From positions 1,116,001 to 1,180,000 of the forward strand of contig NZ_CP050145.1 in NCBI RefSeq assembly GCF_016767715.1: 64,000 nucleotides of DNA, in the 5' to 3' direction. Below the pieces are notes generated by a model. That model had not been told where the DNA came from, searched no databases, and was given only the letters and a program-made list of their open reading frames with translations. Made by a program: the position numbers and the translations under genes. This DNA is from Mycobacteroides chelonae. GTDB lineage: Bacteria > Actinomycetota > Actinomycetes > Mycobacteriales > Mycobacteriaceae. Shown here in pieces: positions 55,844-64,000 of the stretch; the stretch's first letter is position 1; every line of letters begins with the position of its first letter.

Positions 55844-56739
55844 CCAGCGGTCCTCTCGGGTTGGGCTTCTGTGGTGTCGGTGGTGGGCGCCTTGGGCTGA
55901 GTGGCCACAGGACGTAGGAAGAGGCCGAGCACGATCACCAGGTAGGTGATCCAGCCCGCCAGTTGCAGCACCGTCGGGGTCGGTGTCACGTTGAAGATGC
56001 CGCGCAGCAGCTCGCCGTACCAGGCGCTCCAGTCGAACCAGCCGGTGATGTCAAAGGCCTTGTGCGACAGTCCGGGCAGCCATCCGACGGTCTGGAGGGC
56101 GCCGATGCCATAGGACAGGATGCCGGCGGCCACCACGACCAGGAAGGCGCCGGTGTATTTGAAGAACTTGCTCAAGTTGATCTTGACCGCGCCGCGGTAC
56201 ATGCCATAGGACAGCGCGGCCGCGGCCGCGACGCCGGTGACGAGTCCGGCCAGGGGCCAGGCGGTTTCGGCCTTGGCGTACCCGACCATGAACAGGGCCG
56301 TCTCGACGCCCTCACGCCCGACGGACAGGAACGCCACGGTCAGGACCGCCAGCGAGCCGGCTTCCAGTGCCTGGGCCATGCCCTGGCGCAGCTCGCCGGC
56401 GATGCTGGCGGCGGCGGTGCGCATCCACAGCACCATGGTGGTCACGATGGCCACCGCGACCAGCGAGGCCACCCCGGCGATCGCTTCGGCGCCCAGGTCG
56501 CTGATGGTGTTACTGCCGAAGTGGATCGTCAGGAAGACGAGCAGGGTCATCGCGATGGCACCGGCGACACCTAGCCACACCCAGCGCAGCGCGTCGCGTC
56601 GGTTCGACTTGACCAGGAACGCCACCAGGATCATCACGACGATCCCGCATTCGAGGCCCTCGCGCAGTCCGATGAGGCCGCTGCTGAAGTATTGCGAGAA
56701 GTGAGTCGGCCCGTCGGCTAGGACGCCGATACTGCGCAT
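55840..56739 (-). CDS. efeU: EfeU/FTR1 iron permease
   Basis: 299 residues with seven membrane helices. Both iron-coordinating REGxE motifs are present: SSGLIGLREGLECGIVV near residue 25 and SVGREGVETALFMVG near 165. It transports iron supplied by EfeO/EfeB. The tail after the last helix is Thr/Pro-rich. The start at ATG 56739 is 48 bases from an IdeR-like box. Confidence 0.94.
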   Translation of the reverse strand: MRSIGVLADGPTHFSQYFSSGLIGLREGLECGIVVMILVAFLVKSNRRDALRWVWLGVAGAIAMTLLVFLTIHFGSNTISDLGAEAIAGVASLVAVAIVTTMVLWMRTAAASIAGELRQGMAQALEAGSLAVLTVAFLSVGREGVETALFMVGYAKAETAWPLAGLVTGVAAAAALSYGMYRGAVKINLSKFFKYTGAFLVVVAAGILSYGIGALQTVGWLPGLSHKAFDITGWFDWSAWYGELLRGIFNVTPTPTVLQLAGWITYLVIVLGLFLRPVATQPKAPTTDTTEAQPERTAG

Positions 56740-56786
56740 GTCCAGGGTCCTTTTCCTTCATGTGACTTTGGCTAGCCAACGCTTGC

Positions 56787-56805
56787 CAAGGTGCGGCTGA
56801 CCTTA
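56787..56805 (-). promoter_or_regulatory. IdeR-like iron box before efeU
   Basis: CAAGGTGCGGCTGACCTTA (plus strand) keeps the AGGT...GGCT...ACCT core of the IdeR consensus, with 13 of 19 positions identical and two more within A/T positions. It lies 48 bases upstream of the efeU ATG on the minus strand and 107 bases from lpqU. Confidence 0.65.
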
Positions 56806-56912
56806 CCTGAATAGGTCCTGTGGAAGCGATGGCAGAGCGTCGGCTGCATCCGTGTGTGTCCAGCTCATGCGACGATGGAGAGCAATCCATCGCACCGTCT
56901 AGGAGTTCCGTC

Positions 56913-57680
56913 GTGTCGTCCCTCGCCGTGCGCTCCCTGTCGGCGCGCTTAGTGCGGATCGTGCTCGTGGTCTCCATTTCGACGTTTCTGCTGGCAGCGG
57001 GCTGTTCCTGGCAGTTGGGTGGGCGTACGCCGCTACCGCAGGGAGTGCCGCCGCCCGCCGGGGATCCGGTGCCCGAGATCGAGACGCTGCCCGCGCAGAT
57101 CCATGGCCGTCCCGCCGACCAGCTCCGTGACTGGTCCACCCCACGTGCCCAGAAGACGGGAATTCCCGTCATCGCCCTGGAGGCGTACGCGTACGCGGCC
57201 AAGGTTGCCGAGCGCGAGAACCCGCGGTGCAAGATCGCGTGGACGACGCTGGCCGGAATTGGCACCGTTGAGAGCCACAACGGCACCTACCACGGTGCCG
57301 AACTGCACCCCAACGGCGACGCACTGCCGCCGATCCGCGGGGTTCGCCTGGATGGATCCAATGGAAACCTGCGGCTTCCGGACACGGACAAGGGTGTGCT
57401 GGACGGTGACGCGAACCAGGACCGGGCGATGGGACCCATGCAGTTCATTCCCGAGACCTGGCGCATCTACGGTGTCCGCGCCGCAGGTGAGGGCGACCCC
57501 AGCCCCGACAACATCGATGATGCGGCGCTGTCGGCGGCGGGATACCTGTGCTCGCGCGGTGGCGACCTGAGCACCACCGAGGGCTGGATCAAGGCGCTGT
57601 GGGCGTACAACATGTCGGACGTGTACGCCGAGCAGGTACGGGATTGGGCCACGGCCTACGCCAAGGGCGGGTCGCTCTAG
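56913..57680 (+). CDS. lpqU: LpqU lytic transglycosylase lipoprotein
   Basis: 255 residues from GTG 56913, with AGGAG at 56901-56905. The frame reaches 56820 but across the iron-box-proximal region. The signal ends at lipobox FLLAAGCSW. The MltB-like lytic-transglycosylase domain has the catalytic Glu in GIGTVESHNGTYHG and the conserved RAMGPMQFIPETWRIYG and SAAGYLCSRGGDL. It cleaves peptidoglycan from outside the membrane. It lies before eno as in M. tuberculosis. Confidence 0.92.
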   Translation: MSSLAVRSLSARLVRIVLVVSISTFLLAAGCSWQLGGRTPLPQGVPPPAGDPVPEIETLPAQIHGRPADQLRDWSTPRAQKTGIPVIALEAYAYAAKVAERENPRCKIAWTTLAGIGTVESHNGTYHGAELHPNGDALPPIRGVRLDGSNGNLRLPDTDKGVLDGDANQDRAMGPMQFIPETWRIYGVRAAGEGDPSPDNIDDAALSAAGYLCSRGGDLSTTEGWIKALWAYNMSDVYAEQVRDWATAYAKGGSL

Positions 57681-57753
57681 CACTAGTCTGTACCCGATGT
57701 TCTTCGCCCGAGTGGCTCATCAACATACGACGTCGGAACCGCAGCACCCCTAA

Positions 57754-59055
<1,302 letters not shown>

Positions 59056-59084
59056 CGGACAAACCGACGGGCTGAGGCCGAGCT

Positions 59085-59702
59085 ATGGCTGATTCCAAAC
59101 GCCGCCCCGCGTCCGGTAGGTCGCGGGGTCCGGCTCCGGCCGCCCGTAAACGGACGCCGGTCAAGCGGCCGGTGCAGAAGGTCGTCCGCGGCCCCGCCCG
59201 CAGCGGTCCGACGGCTCCTGCCAAGGCGGCCAAGACGGGCGGGGCTACCGACGCGGTGGCCGCGTCGATCGAACGCAGTGCCGAGCGTCAGTCCGAGCAG
59301 CGCCTGGGGTCCACCGCACGCCGGGCCGCCGTTCTTGCCGCCGTGGTGTGTGCGCTGACCCTGACGGTGGCCGGTCCGGTTCGCACCTACTTCTCGCAAC
59401 AGGCAGAACGGAGTCAGCTGGCGGCCGCGGAAGCTCAGCTGCGCGACCAGATTGCCGGGCTCGAGGACAAGAAGCGTCGGCTGGCGGATCCGGCCTATAT
59501 CGCCGCCCAGGCACGCGAGCGGCTGGGGTTCGTGATGCCGGGTGAGGTGCCGTTCCAGGTGCAGCTGCCGAACACTCCCGTCGATGCCAAGCCGCAGAGC
59601 CAGGGGCCGGTGGACAACGGCAACCCGTGGTACACCAACCTGTGGCACAACATCGCCGACTCGCCCACGGCCATACCGACCGCCCCGGCGCCGATCCCGT
59701 GA
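59085..59702 (+). CDS. ftsB: FtsB/DivIC-family septum formation initiator
   Basis: 205 residues. A long basic Ala/Arg/Pro cytoplasmic region (residues 1-75) is followed by one membrane helix (AAVLAAVVCALTLTVAG), a leucine-zipper coiled coil (AERSQLAAAEAQLRDQIAGLEDKKRRLADPAYI) and the conserved ARERLGFVMPGEVPF. It belongs to the FtsL-FtsQ bridging group of the divisome. The position after eno matches Rv1024. The stop overlaps the next start (GTG) by 4 bases. Confidence 0.92.
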   Translation: MADSKRRPASGRSRGPAPAARKRTPVKRPVQKVVRGPARSGPTAPAKAAKTGGATDAVAASIERSAERQSEQRLGSTARRAAVLAAVVCALTLTVAGPVRTYFSQQAERSQLAAAEAQLRDQIAGLEDKKRRLADPAYIAAQARERLGFVMPGEVPFQVQLPNTPVDAKPQSQGPVDNGNPWYTNLWHNIADSPTAIPTAPAPIP

Positions 59703-60178
59703 TCTCCGACGACGATATCGCGGCGGTCACAAGGCAATTGGGTCGCGCACCGCGAGGCATGCTGGAGGTCTCCTACCGTTGTCCCAACGGGGAGCCCGCC
59801 GTCGTCAAGACCGCTCCGCGGCTACCCGATGGCACGCCGTTTCCCACCCTCTACTACCTGACGCACCCGGCTCTGACGGCCGCGGCGAGCCGTCTGGAGT
59901 CCGGCGGCCTGATGCGCGATATGACCGATCGTCTTGCCTCCGATGAGGATCTGGCCGCCGCGTATCAGCGCGCCCACGAGAGCTACCTCGCCGAGCGTGA
60001 CGCCATCGAGCCGCTCGGCACCACCGTGACCGCCGGGGGAATGCCCGACAGGGTGAAGTGTCTGCATGTGCTGATCGGGCATTCACTTGCCGTGGGGCCG
60101 GGAGTCAATCCCCTGGGGGATGAGGCGATTCGCGAGCTGCTGGGCACCATGCCGGGTGTGCTGCCGGAGGTCTGGTGA
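59699..60178 (+). CDS. DUF501-family protein
   Basis: 159 residues from GTG 59699, overlapping ftsB by 4 bases. The DUF501 pattern includes RQLGRAPRGMLEVSYRCPNGEPAVVKTAPRLPDGTPFPTLYYLTHP, with LASDEDLAAAYQRAHESYLAERD and GMPDRVKCLHVLIGHSLAVGPGVNPLGD. The conserved Cys, His and Gly-Pro run hint at a metal or nucleotide site but the function is unknown. It overlaps the start of ppx by 4 bases, so the ftsB-DUF501-ppx set is tightly coupled, as in M. tuberculosis. Confidence 0.9.
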   Translation: MISDDDIAAVTRQLGRAPRGMLEVSYRCPNGEPAVVKTAPRLPDGTPFPTLYYLTHPALTAAASRLESGGLMRDMTDRLASDEDLAAAYQRAHESYLAERDAIEPLGTTVTAGGMPDRVKCLHVLIGHSLAVGPGVNPLGDEAIRELLGTMPGVLPEVW

Positions 60179-61128
60179 CTGCCGTGCGGGTTGGCGCCGT
60201 GGATTGCGGTACCAACTCGATCCGTCTGCTGGTCTCGGATGTCGACGACGCCGGACGGCTGACCGATGTGCACCGCGAGATGCGGATTGTGCGGCTGGGA
60301 CAGGGCGTGGACGCGACGGGGGAGTTCGCACCGGAGGCCATCGCGCGCACTCGGGTGGCGCTCGGGGCGTACACGGAATTGATGAGCTCCCTTGGGGTGC
60401 AGCGTGTGCGCATGGTGGCCACCTCGGCAGCGCGTGACGTCACGAACCGCGAGGCATTCTTTGCGATGACCGCTGAGTTGCTCGGATCCGTTGTTCCTGG
60501 GGCGGTGGCGGAGGTGATCACGGGCACCGAGGAGGCCGGGCTGTCATTTGCCGGCGCGGTAGGCGAGTTGGATTCGGCGGCGGGACCCTACGTTGTGGTG
60601 GATCTCGGCGGAGGATCGACCGAGACGGTGATCGGCGATGCCGATGGGGTGAGGGCCAGCTTCTCGGCCGATATCGGATGCGTACGGCTCACCGAACGGT
60701 GCCTGCACTCGGATCCCCCCACCGCCGATGAGATCGAGGCAGCACGCGATGCGGTGCGCGCGCAGCTGGCGCGGACCTTCGAGGTGGTGCCGGTCCAGGA
60801 TGCGCGAACCTGGGTGGGGGTGGCGGGCACCTTCACCACGCTGGCGGCGCTGGCGCACCGGCTGGACGCCTACGATCCCGCCGCGATTCACCTGTCGCGG
60901 GTGCCGCTGGAGCGTTTGTCCGAGGTGACGTCCGAGTTGATCGCGATGCCGCGCGCGCAGCGCGCCGCCCTAGGGCCGATGCATGAGGGACGCGTCGATG
61001 TCATCGGTGGTGGATCGATCGTCGTGCAGGAACTGGCGCGCGAGTTTTCTGCCCGCGCCGGCATCACCGAGCTGGTGGTCAGCGAGCACGACATCCTCGA
61101 TGGCATCGCAATGTCCTTACGCAGGTAA
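60175..61128 (+). CDS. ppx: Ppx/GppA exopolyphosphatase-type phosphatase
   Basis: 317 residues from GTG 60175. The ASKHA-fold phosphate loops are VGAVDCGTNSIRLLVSDVD and VVVDLGGGSTETVIGD; the catalytic Glu lies in GTEEAGLSFAGAVG. It is the shorter (two-domain) form corresponding to M. tuberculosis Rv1026 (Ppx2), acting on polyphosphate or (p)ppGpp; which one is not clear. It ends the conserved block. Confidence 0.92.
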   Translation: MTAVRVGAVDCGTNSIRLLVSDVDDAGRLTDVHREMRIVRLGQGVDATGEFAPEAIARTRVALGAYTELMSSLGVQRVRMVATSAARDVTNREAFFAMTAELLGSVVPGAVAEVITGTEEAGLSFAGAVGELDSAAGPYVVVDLGGGSTETVIGDADGVRASFSADIGCVRLTERCLHSDPPTADEIEAARDAVRAQLARTFEVVPVQDARTWVGVAGTFTTLAALAHRLDAYDPAAIHLSRVPLERLSEVTSELIAMPRAQRAALGPMHEGRVDVIGGGSIVVQELAREFSARAGITELVVSEHDILDGIAMSLRR

Positions 61129-61163
61129 CCGGGCCTTAACACGTAACCGTGTGACCTGCGTAA

Positions 61164-61276
61164 CAGTTGACAATGTACCCCCTGCTCCAGTTGACAAGTT
61201 GATCAAATCAACTGACAGTTGATATATCAACACAGACCGATAACGGACAGTTGAAGTTCCATAAACGGTCAGTTGA
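61164..61276 (+). repeat. Array of CAGTTGA elements with two palindromes
   Basis: CAGTTGA occurs at 61164, 61188, 61216, 61248 and 61270, in the same orientation and 22-32 bases apart. Between them are AGTTGAT-CAA-ATCAACT (61197-61213) and the perfect palindrome GTTGATATATCAAC (61218-61231). The region is A/T-richer than its neighbours and fills the gap between ppx and the hydrolase gene. It is probably a multi-site operator for the hydrolase-permease pair. Confidence 0.75.
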
Positions 61277-61344
61277 GAAGGCGCAGCGTCGCGCGGAGCC
61301 CGGATCAGCAACGTTTGATTAGGTGCGGAAGGTTTGGATATCCC

Positions 61345-62235
61345 ATGTCCGGATTGATGTCGAAGGCCGAAGTACGCGAAATTGGAGTTTCGGAAACAGG
61401 TTTCGTGCGACGGCCCGACCCGGACGGTGCCGCGGTCGCGTACCGGACGTATGGGCGCGCGCGGCCCGGTGTCGCCGATGTGGTGTTGGTGCACGGCAGC
61501 CTGCAGAACTCGGCCGTGTGGTCTAAGCACGGCTACATCGCGCAGCTGTCTCAGCAGTACCGGGTGACCACCATCGACGTGCGTGGGCACGGCGCCAGCG
61601 AGAAGCCCGATCATCCCGGCGGATACGCCATCGCCTCGTCGGCGCGAGATGTCTGCGCGGTCATGGATCACCTGGGCATTCATCGGACGCACTACATCGG
61701 CTACTCGCTGGGCGGGCGCATCGGGCTTACCCTTGCCGCCACGGCCCCCGAGCGGCTCACCTCGCTGGTGGTGGCAGGGTCCTCGCACCGGCCGCAGCGT
61801 GGCGCGGTGGACGTTCTGATCTTCCCCAACGCCGTTCGCGTGGTGGAGGAGTCCGGTCTGGAGGCCTTCGTCGACGGCTGGGAGGCACACCGCGGCCAGC
61901 AGATGAGCTCGGGATTCCGGGCGACCATCGAGGCCCTGGGCCAGCGTGGCCTGGCGGCGCTGCTGCGGCAGTGGGATGCCGAGCCGGGTGTCGCCGAAGA
62001 CGTCCTGCTTCAAATCGAGACGCCCACACTGTTTTTCGCCGGGTCCGAAGATCCCATGCGACTGGCCGAGTCGCGGGAGGCGGCCGTCCGGATGCCGCGT
62101 GCCTACTTCGCCCTGCTGGACGGCTGCAACCACGGGCAGACGGTGACGATGCGCGAGCGCATCCTGGATCGCGCCGAGGCGTTCTTCCGGCTGTCCGAGT
62201 TCTCCGATATCGAGAAGCTGCGGGTAGCCGGGTGA
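61345..62235 (+). CDS. Alpha/beta hydrolase
   Basis: 296 residues from ATG 61345, with GGAAGG about 12 bases upstream; ATG 61357 is possible. Oxyanion segment VVLVHGSLQNSAVW, VTTIDVRGHGASEKPDHPGGY, nucleophile elbow GYSLGGRIGLTLAA (Ser), Asp in FFAGSEDPMRLAESR and His in DGCNHGQTVTM. It belongs to the epoxide hydrolase/haloperoxidase-like group. The substrate is unknown. It overlaps the next permease gene by 4 bases and follows the CAGTTGA array, so the pair is likely jointly controlled. Confidence 0.9.
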   Translation: MSGLMSKAEVREIGVSETGFVRRPDPDGAAVAYRTYGRARPGVADVVLVHGSLQNSAVWSKHGYIAQLSQQYRVTTIDVRGHGASEKPDHPGGYAIASSARDVCAVMDHLGIHRTHYIGYSLGGRIGLTLAATAPERLTSLVVAGSSHRPQRGAVDVLIFPNAVRVVEESGLEAFVDGWEAHRGQQMSSGFRATIEALGQRGLAALLRQWDAEPGVAEDVLLQIETPTLFFAGSEDPMRLAESREAAVRMPRAYFALLDGCNHGQTVTMRERILDRAEAFFRLSEFSDIEKLRVAG

Positions 62236-63104
62236 CCGGAGATCCTGGGCCGCGCCCGAGCCTTGCGACGCTTGCCCGCATCGGGGTGCTCGGCGGAATG
62301 TCGGGCGGGCTGCTGGGTGGTGGCACTGGGGTGATCACCGTGCCCTCGCTGGCTCGGGCGACCACGTTGAGCCGGGCCGTCATTCACGGCACCTCGACGC
62401 TGCCGAACGTCTCTGCCGCGATCGCGGGCAGCACCGTCTACGCGCTGCACGGGGCGAAGGTGGACGTGGTGGCGGGCGCCGGGCTGATGGCGGGCGGCGT
62501 GATCGGCGCGGTGGTGGGAGCCAAGCTGGTGGCCCGCATTCCCGAGTGGATCCTCAAGGCGCTGTTCGTTTTTGTGCTGCTGGCCACCGCACTCAAACTG
62601 CTGCTCAGCGCCGCAGGCATCGACCCCTCCGCGGGTGAGGCACTGCTTCCCGATGCGGTGCTCGCCCATGTGCCATCGGTCATCGCTATCGGTGCCGTGG
62701 TCGGTTTCGTCGTCGGTGCGTGGTCGGCCGCACTGGGTCTTGGCGGTGGGCTGCTGACGGTTCCGGCGATGCTGGTGCTGTTCGGTTCCGATCTGCACGT
62801 GGCAGAGGGCACCTCGTTGATGGTGATGCTGCCCAACGCGCTGGTCGCGGCGACCACACATCTGCGTCAGGGCACCGCCGATGCACCGATTGGTTTCCGG
62901 CTGGCGGCATTCGCGTTGCCGGGCACCGTCATTGGGGCGCTGTTGGCGCTCGCCCTGAACGCGCGCTGGCTGGCGCTGGTGTTCGGGTCCTATCTGGTGT
63001 TCATCGCTATCCGCGAGATCGTGCGGGTGTTTACGAGCTCGTCTGCCCGGACGACGACGAAACCAAGTCCGGCGCCGGCGTCGCAGGCGTGTGTTGGCGG
63101 TTGA
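62232..63104 (+). CDS. TauE/SafE-family membrane permease
   Basis: 290 residues from GTG 62232, overlapping the hydrolase stop by 4 bases. Two pseudo-repeats open with GGMSGGLLGGGTGVITVPSLA and ALGLGGGLLTVPAMLVLFG, and about eight helices follow. It is the second TauE/SafE gene in the window and differs from that at 2396. Coupling to a hydrolase suggests that it exports or imports the hydrolysis product or substrate. The 3' end overlaps the converging DUF6545 gene by 74 bases. Confidence 0.88.
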   Translation: MTGDPGPRPSLATLARIGVLGGMSGGLLGGGTGVITVPSLARATTLSRAVIHGTSTLPNVSAAIAGSTVYALHGAKVDVVAGAGLMAGGVIGAVVGAKLVARIPEWILKALFVFVLLATALKLLLSAAGIDPSAGEALLPDAVLAHVPSVIAIGAVVGFVVGAWSAALGLGGGLLTVPAMLVLFGSDLHVAEGTSLMVMLPNALVAATTHLRQGTADAPIGFRLAAFALPGTVIGALLALALNARWLALVFGSYLVFIAIREIVRVFTSSSARTTTKPSPAPASQACVGG

Positions 63105-64000
63105 TCTTCTGCAGCTCCCGGGCGACGTCCAGGAGCCAGTTCAGTTCTTCCTTGCGGTTGGCGCCCGTACGTTCGCCGATGATCTTGGTGCCGGAGGTCT
63201 TGTCGTGCTGCGGCGCGGTGCGTTGTTGTTCGATGGCCGAATGAATCTGGTGCGCCGCTGATGTGGTGGACGCGTCTTCGGTGAGGTAGGGGCGGATGGC
63301 GCTCAGACCGTCGCGAATCTCGACGATTCTGCGGTAGAGCCGATAGTTGTGATCACCGATGGCGGCCTGCGGCGGTGCCAGTGCGATCTGGGCGTTGCCC
63401 TCATACAGCGCGGTCCACAGCGGCTCGAGTTGACGGTGCTGCCGGTAGGCCTGGATGCGTTGGCGTGCCGACGTGACCAGCTGTGAGAAGGACGGTCCGG
63501 CAAGGCCTACCACGATGAGGATCTGCCCGATGGTGGCGGCCAGTGGGGCCAGACGCTGCCAGGAGTAGCTGTCGTTGGTGATCATGCCGTAGATGGCCGA
63601 GTGTGCCCGCATGATGCAGAACAACAGGCACATGGCGGCTCCGGCCGCGGTGAGCAGCATGCTGCGTCGCAGCCACGCGACATCGTGAAAACGGGCGTAC
63701 TGCAGGCATTTGACGGTGATCAGGAGTGCGCCCAGGCCGTAGGTGATCAGATAGATCAGCATGTAGAGCACCCAGGCCGGCTTGTTGCCGTGCGAGGCGT
63801 AGAAGTCCTGTGGCAGTTCAGAAGTCGGTGCCACAAACCAGCAGAGAGTCAGGGCGGCGCCGATGGCTACTGCCATGCCGACCCAGAGCCGTGCGCGCTG
63901 CACCGCACGGGGGCCGGATTCACCCCAGAAGGTGATGACCGTGAGAACGCATGCGGTCCACGCCATGCCGCCCGAGAGGTTCAAGACGAGCCGGCCCATG
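63031..64000 (-). CDS. DUF6545 (MAB_1171c-type) membrane protein, N terminus outside window
   Basis: At least 322 residues (to ATG 63999), likely continuing beyond the window because the family is usually longer. The visible part has helices VLTVITFWG, LWVGMAVAIGAALTLCWFV, WVLYMLIYLITYGLGALLITVKCLQ, SMLLTAAGAAMCLLFCIM and LAATIGQILIVVGLAGPSF, then a cytoplasmic region with RIQAYRQHRQLEPLWTALYE and LYRRIVEIRDGLSAIRPYL. This pattern is the DUF6545 domain found in actinobacterial proteins of the type named after M. abscessus MAB_1171c. The function is unknown. The tail, Ser-rich, overlaps the permease end by 74 bases. Confidence 0.8.
   Translation of the reverse strand, partial: MGRLVLNLSGGMAWTACVLTVITFWGESGPRAVQRARLWVGMAVAIGAALTLCWFVAPTSELPQDFYASHGNKPAWVLYMLIYLITYGLGALLITVKCLQYARFHDVAWLRRSMLLTAAGAAMCLLFCIMRAHSAIYGMITNDSYSWQRLAPLAATIGQILIVVGLAGPSFSQLVTSARQRIQAYRQHRQLEPLWTALYEGNAQIALAPPQAAIGDHNYRLYRRIVEIRDGLSAIRPYLTEDASTTSAAHQIHSAIEQQRTAPQHDKTSGTKIIGERTGANRKEELNWLLDVARELQKINRQHTPATPAPDLVSSSSGQTSS

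Noticed and set aside
61164..61276. CAGTTGA array considered as a CRISPR or attachment site
   Set aside because: Repeat units are 7 bases with irregular short spacing, no cas genes or integrase nearby, so an operator cluster is more likely.
61117..62133. 338-residue minus-strand frame opposite the hydrolase
   Set aside because: It crosses the CAGTTGA array and has no domain; the opposite strand has a full alpha/beta hydrolase.

Overview
The window is GC-rich actinobacterial chromosome. It most likely comes from a rapidly growing mycobacterium of the Mycobacteroides abscessus/chelonae group. The main evidence is gene order. sepX, tRNA-Ala, arcA, pmt, rsmI, pabB, metG, tatD, rpfB, rsmA, ispE, an acyl-AMP ligase, pth, rplY, lpqT, prs, glmU, a TetR gene, mfd, mazG, lpqU, eno, ftsB, a DUF501 gene and ppx run in the same order as the Mycobacterium tuberculosis stretch around Rv0996-Rv1026. 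Lineage-specific genes are interspersed. MmpS/MmpL proteins, an RpfB with DUF348/G5/Rpf domains, IdeR-like iron boxes and the partial last gene (DUF6545, the 'MAB_1171c' type) all fit. The whole window looks chromosomal. I saw no insertion sequence, prophage, CRISPR array or plasmid gene.

Layout. 1-8.1 kb: the end of sepX, tRNA-Ala(CGC) with a terminator, then an accessory block (AraC regulator and TauE permease, steroid-reductase-like membrane protein, PF10118 hydrolase, two lipoproteins, a pair of paralogous exported proteins, AlkB). 8.1-22.9 kb: arginine deiminase, protein O-mannosyltransferase, RsmI, PabB, a GNAT protein, an ECF41-type sigma factor with an FAD oxidoreductase, MetG, TatD, RpfB, RsmA, an asparagine-type permease and a soluble Ser/Thr kinase. 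22.9-28.1 kb: an MmpL/MmpS exporter with a divergent TetR gene, then a MarR-GNAT fusion; both loci carry clear palindromic operators. 28.1-41.1 kb: IspE, an acyl-AMP ligase, a TetR-controlled hydrolase pair, a FabH paralogue, Pth, L25, an SDR, an erythromycin-esterase-family protein, LpqT, Prs, GlmU and tRNA-Gln(TTG).

41.1-50.0 kb: TetR, Mfd and MazG are separated by an inserted block of six tandem small exported proteins that share one motif, plus a second lysA-like gene. I consider these six genes the most novel item in the window. 50.1-56.8 kb: two complete Efe-type ferrous iron/haem-peroxidase systems face each other tail to tail. One is the canonical efeU-efeO-efeB. The other has efeU and efeO fused and has lost the EfeO HxxE histidine. 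Each has an IdeR-like box upstream. 56.9-61.1 kb: lpqU, eno, ftsB, DUF501 and ppx. 61.1-64 kb: an array of CAGTTGA elements, an alpha/beta hydrolase translationally coupled to a TauE/SafE permease, and a DUF6545 membrane protein that runs off the window.

Themes: housekeeping translation, cell-wall and nucleotide genes form the backbone. The variable inserts deal mainly with iron, lipid export, small secreted proteins and regulator-controlled enzymes. Starts were chosen from homology, ribosome binding sites and overlap with neighbours. Several start at GTG or TTG.
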